From Frankiales bacterium (GTDB taxonomy: Bacteria > Actinomycetota > Actinomycetes > JAFAQI01), in the NCBI GenBank assembly GCA_019246495.1, contig JAFAQI010000093.1, forward strand, positions 1-5,741: 5,741 nt of DNA, given 5' to 3'. The notes under the pieces are model-generated. The model was not told where the DNA came from. It saw nothing but the letters and a program-made list of their open reading frames with translations, and searched no databases. Below, piece by piece: positions 1-5,372 of the stretch. The position numbers and the translations under genes are program-made. The number at the start of each line of letters is the position of its first letter. The stretch's first letter is position 1.

Positions 1-1254
1 GCCGATGTCGTGCAGGACCGTGCAGCGCTTCATCAGCACGGGGTCGAGCCGCAGCTCGCTCGCCATCATGCCGGCGATGTGCGCGGACTCGATGAGGTGC
101 TTGAGGACGTTCTGCCCGTACGACGTGCGGTAGCGCAGCTGGCCGAGGAGCGTGATGAGCTCCGGGTGCATGTCGGTGAGCCCGACGTCGACGAGCGCGT
201 CCTCGCCGGCACGGACGCAGAGCTGCTCGACCTCGGCCTTGCTGCGTTCGTAGATCTCTTCGATGCGGTGCGGAGGGATCCGGCCGTCGAGCACGAGCTT
301 CTCGAGAGTGAGTCTGCCGACCTCGCGTCGTACCGGGTCGAAGCACGACAGCAGGACCGCTTCGGGGGTGTCGTCGATGATGAGGTTGACGCCGGTCGTC
401 GACTCGAAGGCGCGGATGTTGCGGCCCTCGCGGCCGATGATGCGGCCCTTCATGTCGTCGCTCGGCAGATGCAGCACCGAGACCACCGACTCGGCGGTCT
501 GCTCACTCGCGACCCGCTGGATGGCGAGAGTGACGATCTTGCGGGCGCGGGTCTCGCCTTCGTCCTTGGCCTCTTGGTGGATGTCGCGGACGATGATCGC
601 GGCCTCGCGTTTGGCCTGGGTCTCGATCGTCTTGACGAGCTCGGCCTTGGCATCGGCAGCGGTCAGGCCGGCGACCCGCTCGAGCTCGCGGCGGCGCTCC
701 TCCTCGACGTCGGCGAGCTCGGCCTTGCGGCGCTCGAGGGCCTGCTCGTGCTCCGCGAGCTCGCGGTCGCGGGCCTCGACCCGGCGCTGCTCGGCGTCGA
801 TCCGCTCCTCGCGTTCGACGATCCGCTGCTCGCGGCGTTCGAGGTCGGACTTGAGCTCGTGGATCTCTTCCTTGAGGGTCCGCGCCTCGGACCGGAGGCT
901 GGCGAGCTCGGACTCGGCTGACTGCCGGGCCTCGCGGGTGGCGGCGGATGCGTCGGCCTCGGCCTGCTGGCGCAGCTCGGCCGCGTCGAGCTCGGCCTTG
1001 CGGCGGATGTCCGCGGCCTGCCGCTCGGCGTCCTCGCGGAGCGTCTTGGCCTCGCGCTCCGCAGCGGCGCGGGCGGCGGCAAGGTCCTCGCGGTTGCCGG
1101 CGGTGAGGCCGGCGGCGGTTGTCCCGCCCGGCGCGGCCCCGGGCAAGGGGGCGGCCGGCGCGGCGTTCATCCGGGCCATCACCTTGAGCAGCAGGACGAC
1201 CAGCGCGACCACGAGCAGGCCGACGATGACGACCACAATGACGAGTGCGGTCAT
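1..1254 (-). CDS. rny: Ribonuclease Y, N-terminal 418 residues (3' end outside the window)
   Basis: RNase Y is a membrane-anchored endoribonuclease that starts mRNA turnover. Seen: an N-terminal membrane helix (about residues 3-25), an Ala/Pro/Gly-rich linker (about 30-52), then a long charged Arg/Glu/Ala coiled coil (about 55-250). A KH RNA-binding domain follows (about 255-320) with the signature IIGREGRNIRAFE and GREG as its GxxG loop. The start of the HD domain is last; the window ends on LHDIG, so the HD dyad is H415-D416. In Bacillus subtilis RNase Y this pair is at 368-369, so the region before it is about 47 residues longer here. Full length is therefore probably near 565 residues (inference). 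The ATG at 1254 is chosen because a near-perfect Shine-Dalgarno precedes it and the membrane helix begins at once. The gene lies downstream of recA-recX but 339 bp away with its own candidate promoter. Identity is secure. Confidence 0.96.
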   Translation of the reverse strand, partial: MTALVIVVVIVGLLVVALVVLLLKVMARMNAAPAAPLPGAAPGGTTAAGLTAGNREDLAAARAAAEREAKTLREDAERQAADIRRKAELDAAELRQQAEADASAATREARQSAESELASLRSEARTLKEEIHELKSDLERREQRIVEREERIDAEQRRVEARDRELAEHEQALERRKAELADVEEERRRELERVAGLTAADAKAELVKTIETQAKREAAIIVRDIHQEAKDEGETRARKIVTLAIQRVASEQTAESVVSVLHLPSDDMKGRIIGREGRNIRAFESTTGVNLIIDDTPEAVLLSCFDPVRREVGRLTLEKLVLDGRIPPHRIEEIYERSKAEVEQLCVRAGEDALVDVGLTDMHPELITLLGQLRYRTSYGQNVLKHLIESAHIAGMMASELRLDPVLMKRCTVLHDIG

Positions 1255-1258
1255 CGCG

Positions 1259-1267
1259 TCACCTCCT
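1259..1267 (-). promoter_or_regulatory. Strong ribosome binding site of rny
   Basis: Read on the minus strand this is AGGAGGTGA, fully complementary to the 16S rRNA 3' end, 4 nt before the ATG at 1254 (7 nt from the last G of AGGAG-G core to the start is typical spacing). It fixes the rny start codon. Confidence 0.85.
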
Positions 1268-1494
1268 CGTCGCCTGGCCCGCGACGCCGCGGGCATGCGG
1301 GCGTCGCCGGTCTACGGCGAAGGAGGAACCGTCAGTGTCGCGACGGTGCGGTGACGAGGGTCGAGGTGAGCGTCAGCGGATGTCGGACCGGGCTCGCACC
1401 CGGGTTGTCGGTGTCATGGACGTGCCGATGTCGTGCTGAGTGTTGCGTGGTGCAAGTTGCGCTATGTCGGTTCGGCCGCGGCGTGCGCCACGGA

Positions 1495-1514
1495 CGGTTA
1501 CTCCTCCGTAACCG
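1495..1514. repeat. 7-6-7 inverted repeat, operator-like, at the predicted rny start site
   Basis: CGGTTAC (1495-1501) and GTAACCG (1508-1514) are perfect reverse complements around a 6-nt centre TCCTCC. The site begins just downstream of the candidate rny -10 and covers the predicted transcription start, a position typical of repressor operators. Each arm contains GTNAC and the two copies recur with an 11-bp period, the spacing used by OmpR-family regulators such as MtrA and GlnR; a dimeric repressor would fit equally. It could also fold as a short RNA hairpin at the transcript's 5' end. Confidence 0.5.
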
Positions 1515-1516
1515 GA

Positions 1517-1545
1517 AGGTTAAGCCCCGGAGTTCCCCCAAGCAA
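1517..1545 (-). promoter_or_regulatory. Candidate sigma-A-type promoter for rny
   Basis: On the minus strand TTGCTT (1545-1540) and TAACCT (1522-1517) are separated by exactly 17 bp. This fits the TTGNNN / TANNNT pattern of actinobacterial housekeeping promoters. Transcription would start near 1510 and leave a leader of about 255 nt before the rny ATG. It also explains why rny lies apart from recX. Prediction only; high-GC promoters are degenerate. Confidence 0.45.
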
Positions 1546-1593
1546 CCGGCCACGCCCCCGGACGGCTGGGCACCGCTGGGCCATCGCTGCGGC

Positions 1594-2145
1594 TCAGTCA
1601 GCCTCGGCCTCGGCGCCGGCAACCGCTTCGCGCACGACCTGCATCGCAAGACCCTGGCCGAACCCCTTGCGCGCAAGCATCGCCACGAGGCGGCGTAGCT
1701 GGGTCTCCCTCGGCAGGCGCTGCATGGTGGCGAGCTTGCGCCGGACCAGCGCCCGGGCAGCTGCGGCCTCGTCCTCGTCGCTGACAGTCGCGACGGTCTC
1801 CCGGACGACGCTGTCGTCGACCCCGCGGCGGCGCAGCTCCGCGGAGAGGGCTCGGCGGCCGAGTCCGCGACCGGCGTGCCGGCTGTCGACCCACGCGGCG
1901 GCGAACGCCTCGTCGTCGATCAGGCCCACCTCGGTGAACCGGTCGAGCACGGCCGCCGCGGCGTCCGCAGGTACGCCGCGGCGGGCCATGCCGCGCGCGA
2001 GCTCAGCCCGGGTGCGGGGCTGGCGCTCGAGCATGCGGAGCGCGATCGCTCGCGCCACGCTCTCCGGATCCGCGTCCCGCTCCGACGTGTCAGAACGTGA
2101 CGGGGCTATAACCCTTTGACGTTCTGACAGGTCTCGCCCGGCCAT
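1594..2145 (-). CDS. recX: Regulatory protein RecX
   Basis: RecX binds RecA filaments and limits their growth and recombinase activity. The 183-residue product shows the RecX three-helix repeats: ARAIALRMLERQPRTRAEL (residues 31-49), then the most conserved part with GLIDDEAFAAAWVDSR (74-89) and GRGLGRRALSAELRRRGV (92-109), and a C-terminal repeat containing RRLVAMLARKGFG (151-163). The length is normal for the family (Mycobacterium tuberculosis RecX is about 174). The ATG at 2145 lies 6 nt after the recA stop and has no clear Shine-Dalgarno, so translation probably depends on ribosomes ending recA. The first 25 or so residues look unconserved and are encoded over a strong hairpin at 2088-2129. 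An alternative GTG at 2058 would remove them, but its GGAG is only 3 nt away. Family assignment is secure; the start is less so. Confidence 0.93.
   Translation of the reverse strand: MAGRDLSERQRVIAPSRSDTSERDADPESVARAIALRMLERQPRTRAELARGMARRGVPADAAAAVLDRFTEVGLIDDEAFAAAWVDSRHAGRGLGRRALSAELRRRGVDDSVVRETVATVSDEDEAAAARALVRRKLATMQRLPRETQLRRLVAMLARKGFGQGLAMQVVREAVAGAEAEAD
2088..2129 (-). repeat. Strong hairpin 23 nt after the recA stop, inside the 5' end of recX
   Basis: TGTCAGAACGT (2088-2098) and ACGTTCTGACA (2119-2129) are perfect 11-bp inverted repeats. Between them GGG (2103-2105) can pair with CCC (2112-2114), so the RNA can form a stacked 42-nt hairpin. There is no T-run after it on the minus strand, so it is not a classical intrinsic terminator. 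It lies where Escherichia coli has a partial terminator between recA and recX. Inference: it may lower recX expression relative to recA by slowing ribosomes or polymerase, or protect the recA mRNA 3' end. Confidence 0.65.
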
Positions 2146-2151
2146 GCCGGA

Positions 2152-3240
2152 TCAGAAGTCGACCGGGGTCGGTACGCCGTCGGGCACGAGGTCGATCGGC
2201 TTGTCGAGATCGATGTCGACCGGCGCTTCGGCGGGCGCGTCGATCCTCGCGCCGATGCCCAGCTTCTCCTTGATCTTCTTCTCGATCTCGTCGGCGAGGT
2301 CCGGGTTGTCGCGCAGGAACGTCCGCGCGTTCTCCTTGCCCTGGCCGAGCTGGTCGGACTCGTAGGTGTACCAAGCGCCGGACTTGCGGACGATGCCCTG
2401 CTCGACGCCGAGGTCGATGAGCGAACCCTCGCGGCTGATGCCCTGCCCGTAGAGGATGTCGAACTCCGCCTGCTTGAACGGCGGGCTCACCTTGTTCTTC
2501 ACGACCTTGACGCGCGTGCGGTTGCCGACCGCCTCCTGGCCGTCCTTCAGCGTCTCGATCCGGCGGACGTCGAGCCGCACCGACGCGTAGAACTTCAGCG
2601 CCTTGCCACCCGTCGTCGTCTCAGGCGAGCCGAAGAACACACCGATCTTCTCGCGGAGCTGGTTGATGAAGATCGCCGTCGTGCCGGAGTTGGACAGCGC
2701 ACCGGTGATCTTGCGCAGCGCCTGCGACATCAGCCGCGCTTGGAGACCGACGTGCGAGTCGCCCATCTCCCCCTCGATCTCGGCGCGCGGCACGAGCGCG
2801 GCGACCGAGTCGATGACGATGATGTCGATCGCGCCAGAGCGGATGAGCATGTCGGCGATCTCGAGCGCCTGCTCACCGGTGTCCGGCTGGGAGACGAGCA
2901 GCGCGTCGGTGTCGCACCCGAGCGCTTTCGCGTACTCGGGGTCGAGGGCGTGCTCGGCGTCGATGAACGCCGCGATGCCGCCGGCCCGCTGCGCGTTGGC
3001 GACCGCGTGCAGGGCGACGGTCGTCTTACCCGAGGACTCCGGGCCGTAGATCTCGATGATGCGCCCGCGCGGCAGACCGCCGATGCCGAGCGCGACGTCG
3101 AGGGAGATCGACCCCGTGGGGATGACCTCGATCGGGGCGCGCGTCTCGTCACCGAGGCGCATGACCGCACCCTTGCCGTGCTGTCGCTCGATCTGCGCCA
3201 GCGCGGCGGTGAGCGCCTTGTCGCGGTCGATGCCTGCCAT
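2152..3240 (-). CDS. recA: RecA recombinase
   Basis: RecA forms ATP-dependent filaments on single-stranded DNA, catalyses strand exchange and triggers LexA self-cleavage. The 362-residue product is full length with all key parts. Walker A GPESSGKT is at 66-73, catalytic Glu96 sits in DAEHALD, and Walker B IIVIDSV is at 140-146. Loop L1 lies around 154-177 ([18 protein letters not shown]). Loop L2 follows Gln194 in [25 protein letters not shown]; positions 96 and 194 match E. coli numbering. The C-terminal tail (about 330-362) is rich in Asp, Glu and Pro, as usual. No intein is present. The ATG at 3240 is preceded by AAGGGGTG (3253-3246), a moderate Shine-Dalgarno, and gives the normal [11 protein letters not shown]-terminus. 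The frame stays open upstream to a GTG at 3378, but that codon lies inside the -10 box. An SOS-controlled promoter precedes the gene and recX follows. Confidence 0.99.
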   Translation of the reverse strand: MAGIDRDKALTAALAQIERQHGKGAVMRLGDETRAPIEVIPTGSISLDVALGIGGLPRGRIIEIYGPESSGKTTVALHAVANAQRAGGIAAFIDAEHALDPEYAKALGCDTDALLVSQPDTGEQALEIADMLIRSGAIDIIVIDSVAALVPRAEIEGEMGDSHVGLQARLMSQALRKITGALSNSGTTAIFINQLREKIGVFFGSPETTTGGKALKFYASVRLDVRRIETLKDGQEAVGNRTRVKVVKNKVSPPFKQAEFDILYGQGISREGSLIDLGVEQGIVRKSGAWYTYESDQLGQGKENARTFLRDNPDLADEIEKKIKEKLGIGARIDAPAEAPVDIDLDKPIDLVPDGVPTPVDF

Positions 3241-3353
3241 GGATGCACCCCTTGCTTCGGCTTGTCTGGTGGTCTCGGGCCGGACGTTTGGCGTTCGGTC
3301 GATGCGGGTGACGTTAGGAGGCTGGTCGGACAGTTTCGCTGCACCGACGAGGT

Positions 3354-3380
3354 CTGTGGACGCCCGCGCGATGTCCACAG
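3354..3380. repeat. 8-bp inverted repeat overlapping the recA -10, DnaA-box-like arms
   Basis: CTGTGGAC (3354-3361) and GTCCACAG (3373-3380) are perfect reverse complements with an 11-nt centre. The right arm overlaps the recA -10 and the left arm lies in the early transcribed region. Each arm contains a GTCCACA core like the high-GC actinobacterial DnaA box TTGTCCACA: ATGTCCACA on the plus strand (3371-3379, 8 of 9) and GCGTCCACA on the minus strand (3363-3355, 7 of 9). The inverted repeat is certain; DnaA binding is inference. Confidence 0.55.
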
Positions 3381-3404
3381 TAGGCGAACATGTGTTCGAG
3401 ACAA
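3377..3404 (-). promoter_or_regulatory. recA promoter (-35 and -10)
   Basis: On the minus strand TTGTCT (3404-3399) and TACTGT (3382-3377) are 16 bp apart, both good matches to the actinobacterial sigma-A pattern. Predicted start is near 3370, giving a leader of about 130 nt. The spacer is filled by the SOS box, so bound LexA would block RNA polymerase directly. The promoter starts 49 bp after the stop of the membrane protein gene, so recA need not depend on upstream read-through. Confidence 0.75.
3384..3399. promoter_or_regulatory. SOS box (LexA operator) of recA
   Basis: GCGAACATGTGTTCGA matches the actinobacterial/mycobacterial LexA consensus TCGAACAYRTGTTCGA at every position but the first. 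The core CGAACA-TG-TGTTCG (3385-3398) has perfect 6-bp arms. It occupies the spacer of the recA promoter. Expected effect: repression of recA-recX until DNA damage inactivates LexA. Confidence 0.93.
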
Positions 3405-3452
3405 GCCGACACGCCGTACGCCGACGCGAGCTGGGCGACGCAGGTCTCGGGC

Positions 3453-5066
3453 CTAGCCCGACGCTCCCACCGGCTCCCCCACCGGCTCATCGCCGGGCGT
3501 CCCCACCGGCGCCGGTCGACGGGCCCGAAGCAGGCCGGCCCCAGCGGCCGCGGACACCACCAATCCGATCACGACGGCCACCGCCGGTCCGGCCCAGCCG
3601 GAAGCCAACAGCACCCCGGCGCTGACCACCCCCGCGACGACGGCGGCAACGACAGCCCGCGCCGGCGCGAGCACCGGCACCACTGACTCGGGAGGCGGCC
3701 CGCCGCGGAACAACGCCCGGATTCCGAGAGCGGCGGCGGGCGGGATCAGCACCAGCTGCGGCAGCTCATAGCGCCACGACGCACCGGCCACCGCGGCTGC
3801 AGAGACCAGCGTCGCCAGCAGGCTGGCCAGCATCAGACCGATCGCGATGCGGTCGCCGGACCACCGGGCCCGTCCGAAACCGAGGGTGGCGACGAGGCCG
3901 ACGAGCAGCAGCGCGGCGGCGAGCGGTCCGGGCAGATAGAAGTCGCGGTTGTAGTGGTACATGAACCGCGCGACGCCTCGGTTGATGCCGACGTTGGACG
4001 CCAGCGGCTCGCTGAACGACATCCCGCCGTACTGCTCAGCGAACGCGAGGTGGTCCTGGAACAGCCAGCGTTGCGCCGAGAAGCCAGGCGCGCCTTGCGT
4101 CCGGGTCGGGCGGAACCCCCGCAGGAAGTCGATGGTCGTGACGCGCGCGAACATCAGCGGCTCGGCCCGGATCACCCGGCGGTCCCAGTCCTTCACGACC
4201 TGCACGGCCGTCTTCCCGGGCACCTTCGGCAAGTGGTACTGCGGCGACCGTTTCTTCGCGGTCCACATGTACTGGTCGCTGTTGAGCCGTTGCGACAGCG
4301 GGACGTTGGGACACAGCGACTTCTCGTACGACGGGACGTGCAACCCCTTGCACTCGACGTGCGGAGCGAGACGGGCGTAGAGGAACCTCGGCCCGTCGCT
4401 GCTCACGGAGTAGGTCCCGAACGCGTGGTGGTAGGCAACGGCGTAGGCGACCAGAGGGACGAGCGCCGCAACGGTGGCGAGCGCGAGCTTGGCCCATCCG
4501 GCGCGCAACACAGCTACCGTCACCACCAGGACGGCGACCAGCACCGCGCCGTTACCGCGAACGGTGCTCGCGTAGCCGATGCACAGCCCGGCGAGCCCCA
4601 CGTCGAGCCAGCCGGGCCGGTGTCGCCAGAGCAACGCGAGACACGCGACGACGAGCAGCACCTCGAACAGCAGGTCCGCAAGCATCTCCTGCTCGAGGAA
4701 GAGCTGGAGCGGGTCGAGCAGCACCGGCACGGCGGCGAGCGCAGCGGCCCACGACGGCAGGCCGCGGCGGAGGAGCCACGCATAGATCGCCACGGCGAGC
4801 GCGAGCCCGAGGAGGTGCTGTACGCCGGCGATCACGGCGTAGTGGTTCGTGCTGTTCACGAACGGCCACAGGAAGAAGGAATAGCCGACCGGCCGGAGCT
4901 TCGACAGGTGGATGTGCTGGGCGGACGACAGGTAGTGCTTGCTGTCGGGGTTGGCCAGTATCGGGCCGTAGCCGATCATCGTGACGACGCGCATGACCAC
5001 GCCGGCTGCAAACAACCCGGCGAAGAATGCGTGCCGGCGCCAGGGGATGTTCCGCGAAACGTTCAC
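3453..5066 (-). CDS. Polytopic membrane protein, probable GT-C glycosyltransferase (GT39/ArnT/PMT-like)
   Basis: I recognise the fold type, not a named protein. The 537-residue product has about 11-12 membrane segments: roughly 12-33, 76-99, 104-124, 128-147, 153-169, 173-190, 193-213, 380-399, 406-427, 433-452, 470-490 and 492-514. A large extracytoplasmic domain spans 214-379. NPDSKHYL (39-46) after the first helix resembles the acidic catalytic loop of lipid-phosphate-sugar GT-C enzymes, with D41 the candidate residue. WRYELPQ (431-437) resembles the RYxxP motif near their C-terminal helices. C239 and C252 could form a disulfide. The tail is a Gly/Pro/Val-rich low-complexity stretch with GEPVG-like repeats. 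The GTG at 5066 is chosen because it lies 1 nt after the DUF3046 stop, GAGG precedes it by 10 nt, and a membrane helix follows. The open frame to 5222 would overlap DUF3046. Substrate unknown; probably transfers a sugar from a polyprenyl carrier to an envelope glycan or protein. Confidence 0.72.
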   Translation of the reverse strand: MNVSRNIPWRRHAFFAGLFAAGVVMRVVTMIGYGPILANPDSKHYLSSAQHIHLSKLRPVGYSFFLWPFVNSTNHYAVIAGVQHLLGLALAVAIYAWLLRRGLPSWAAALAAVPVLLDPLQLFLEQEMLADLLFEVLLVVACLALLWRHRPGWLDVGLAGLCIGYASTVRGNGAVLVAVLVVTVAVLRAGWAKLALATVAALVPLVAYAVAYHHAFGTYSVSSDGPRFLYARLAPHVECKGLHVPSYEKSLCPNVPLSQRLNSDQYMWTAKKRSPQYHLPKVPGKTAVQVVKDWDRRVIRAEPLMFARVTTIDFLRGFRPTRTQGAPGFSAQRWLFQDHLAFAEQYGGMSFSEPLASNVGINRGVARFMYHYNRDFYLPGPLAAALLLVGLVATLGFGRARWSGDRIAIGLMLASLLATLVSAAAVAGASWRYELPQLVLIPPAAALGIRALFRGGPPPESVVPVLAPARAVVAAVVAGVVSAGVLLASGWAGPAVAVVIGLVVSAAAGAGLLRARRPAPVGTPGDEPVGEPVGASG

Positions 5067-5067
5067 G

Positions 5068-5265
5068 TCAATGCCGCCTCGCCAGCGGGACCTCGAAATG
5101 CTCGCAGACCGCGCGCCAGACATCGCGCGGATCCTCGCCGGCCTCGAGCGCTTCGTGCACTGTCCGGTTGCCCAGCCGGCCGATGACCTGGTCGCGAGCG
5201 ACGGAGTCGGCGTAGGCGGCACCGAACTGCTCGGCCATCCGATCCCAAAAGTCCGTCAGCCGCAT
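5068..5265 (-). CDS. DUF3046 family protein
   Basis: This small soluble protein of 65 residues has no assigned function. It has the family's features: MRLTDFWDRMAEQFG at the N-terminus, YADSVARDQVIGRLGNRTV in the middle (18-36) and EALEAGEDPRDVWRAVCEHFEVP (38-60) at the end. The length is normal for the family. The ATG at 5265 is preceded by GAGG with 5 nt spacing. Known context: DUF3046 genes sit close upstream of recA in many actinobacteria (Rv2738c next to recA in Mycobacterium tuberculosis). Here a membrane glycosyltransferase gene lies between them, starting 1 nt after this stop, so the two probably form a coupled operon. A cellular role linked to RecA has not been shown as far as I know. 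Confidence 0.9.
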   Translation of the reverse strand: MRLTDFWDRMAEQFGAAYADSVARDQVIGRLGNRTVHEALEAGEDPRDVWRAVCEHFEVPLARRH

Positions 5266-5283
5266 CGCATCCTCACGCCGCCG

Positions 5284-5289
5284 AGACTA
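5284..5289 (-). promoter_or_regulatory. Possible -10 element for DUF3046
   Basis: TAGTCT on the minus strand fits TANNNT, 18 nt before the DUF3046 ATG, which would give a very short leader. No good -35 is found 16-18 bp upstream. Read another way, GGAAG followed 16 nt later by GTC resembles an ECF-type promoter. Weak evidence either way. Confidence 0.25.
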
Positions 5290-5298
5290 CGGACTCCG

Positions 5299-5320
5299 GG
5301 CAACTTCCTCGCGAGGCAAC
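5299..5320. repeat. Repeated GGCAAC with central palindrome in the divergent control region
   Basis: GGCAAC occurs at 5299-5304 and again at 5315-5320 (16-bp period), and the perfect 10-bp palindrome CCTCGCGAGG (5307-5316) lies between and overlaps the second copy. This is in the 107-bp gap between the divergent DUF3046 and sigma factor genes, so a protein bound here could affect both. A second small palindrome, TGAC-A-GTCA, is at 5342-5350. Function is inferred from position only. Confidence 0.35.
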
Positions 5321-5372
5321 CGGGCTGGCCGCTCGCGCGTGTGACAGTCATCCTGGGAAGTCGGGGGTGGGT

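Larger units (their letters stand above)
1255..1593. other. Non-coding stretch between recX and rny
   Basis: These 339 bp hold no gene I can support. Towards recX there is a candidate rny promoter and an inverted repeat (separate entries). The rest would be a long rny leader of about 255 nt. I see no intrinsic terminator after recX: no GC-rich stem followed by a T-run on the minus strand. A 5-bp GC stem at 1388-1403 is too weak to interpret. A plus-strand frame at 1335-1439 (34 residues) has a good Shine-Dalgarno but no recognisable product. Confidence 0.7.
3257..3409. repeat. Distant 11-bp inverted repeat flanking the recA leader
   Basis: TCGGCTTGTCT (3257-3267) and AGACAAGCCGA (3399-3409) are exact reverse complements 131 bp apart. 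The right copy contains the recA -35 box; the left copy lies 17 bp before the recA start codon. It may be chance in a window of this size, or a second site for the same DNA-binding protein. Confidence 0.3.

Noticed and set aside
10..921. Plus-strand open frame of 303 codons
   Set aside because: It lies wholly antisense to rny. Its length reflects the repetitive GAG/CGC-rich codons of the coiled coil; no domain is recognisable.
263..1354. Plus-strand open frame of 363 codons, Ser/Arg-rich
   Set aside because: Another antisense shadow of rny with low-complexity composition and no family features.
1388..1403. GC-rich 5-bp stem in the rny leader, considered as terminator
   Set aside because: Short stem, no following T-run on either strand.
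1666..1677. 12-bp palindrome CTTGCGCGCAAG in recX
   Set aside because: It encodes conserved RecX residues (LARKG), so codon constraint and GC content explain it.
2603..3456. Plus-strand frames opposite recA (2603-3049, 2740-3456)
   Set aside because: recA is unambiguous on the minus strand; these frames are shadows of GC-rich codons.
3466..3511. CCCACCGGC repeats considered as a tandem repeat array
   Set aside because: Only three imperfect copies; they encode the low-complexity Pro/Gly/Val tail of the membrane protein.
3954..5186. Plus-strand open frame of 410 codons
   Set aside because: Antisense to the membrane glycosyltransferase and overlapping DUF3046. It is His/Arg/Glu-rich with no domain, whereas the minus strand encodes clear membrane helices.
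5067..5222. N-terminal extension of the membrane protein to an ATG at 5222
   Set aside because: The 52 extra residues are Ser/Arg-rich and overlap almost all of DUF3046; GTG at 5066 is directly coupled and followed by a membrane helix.
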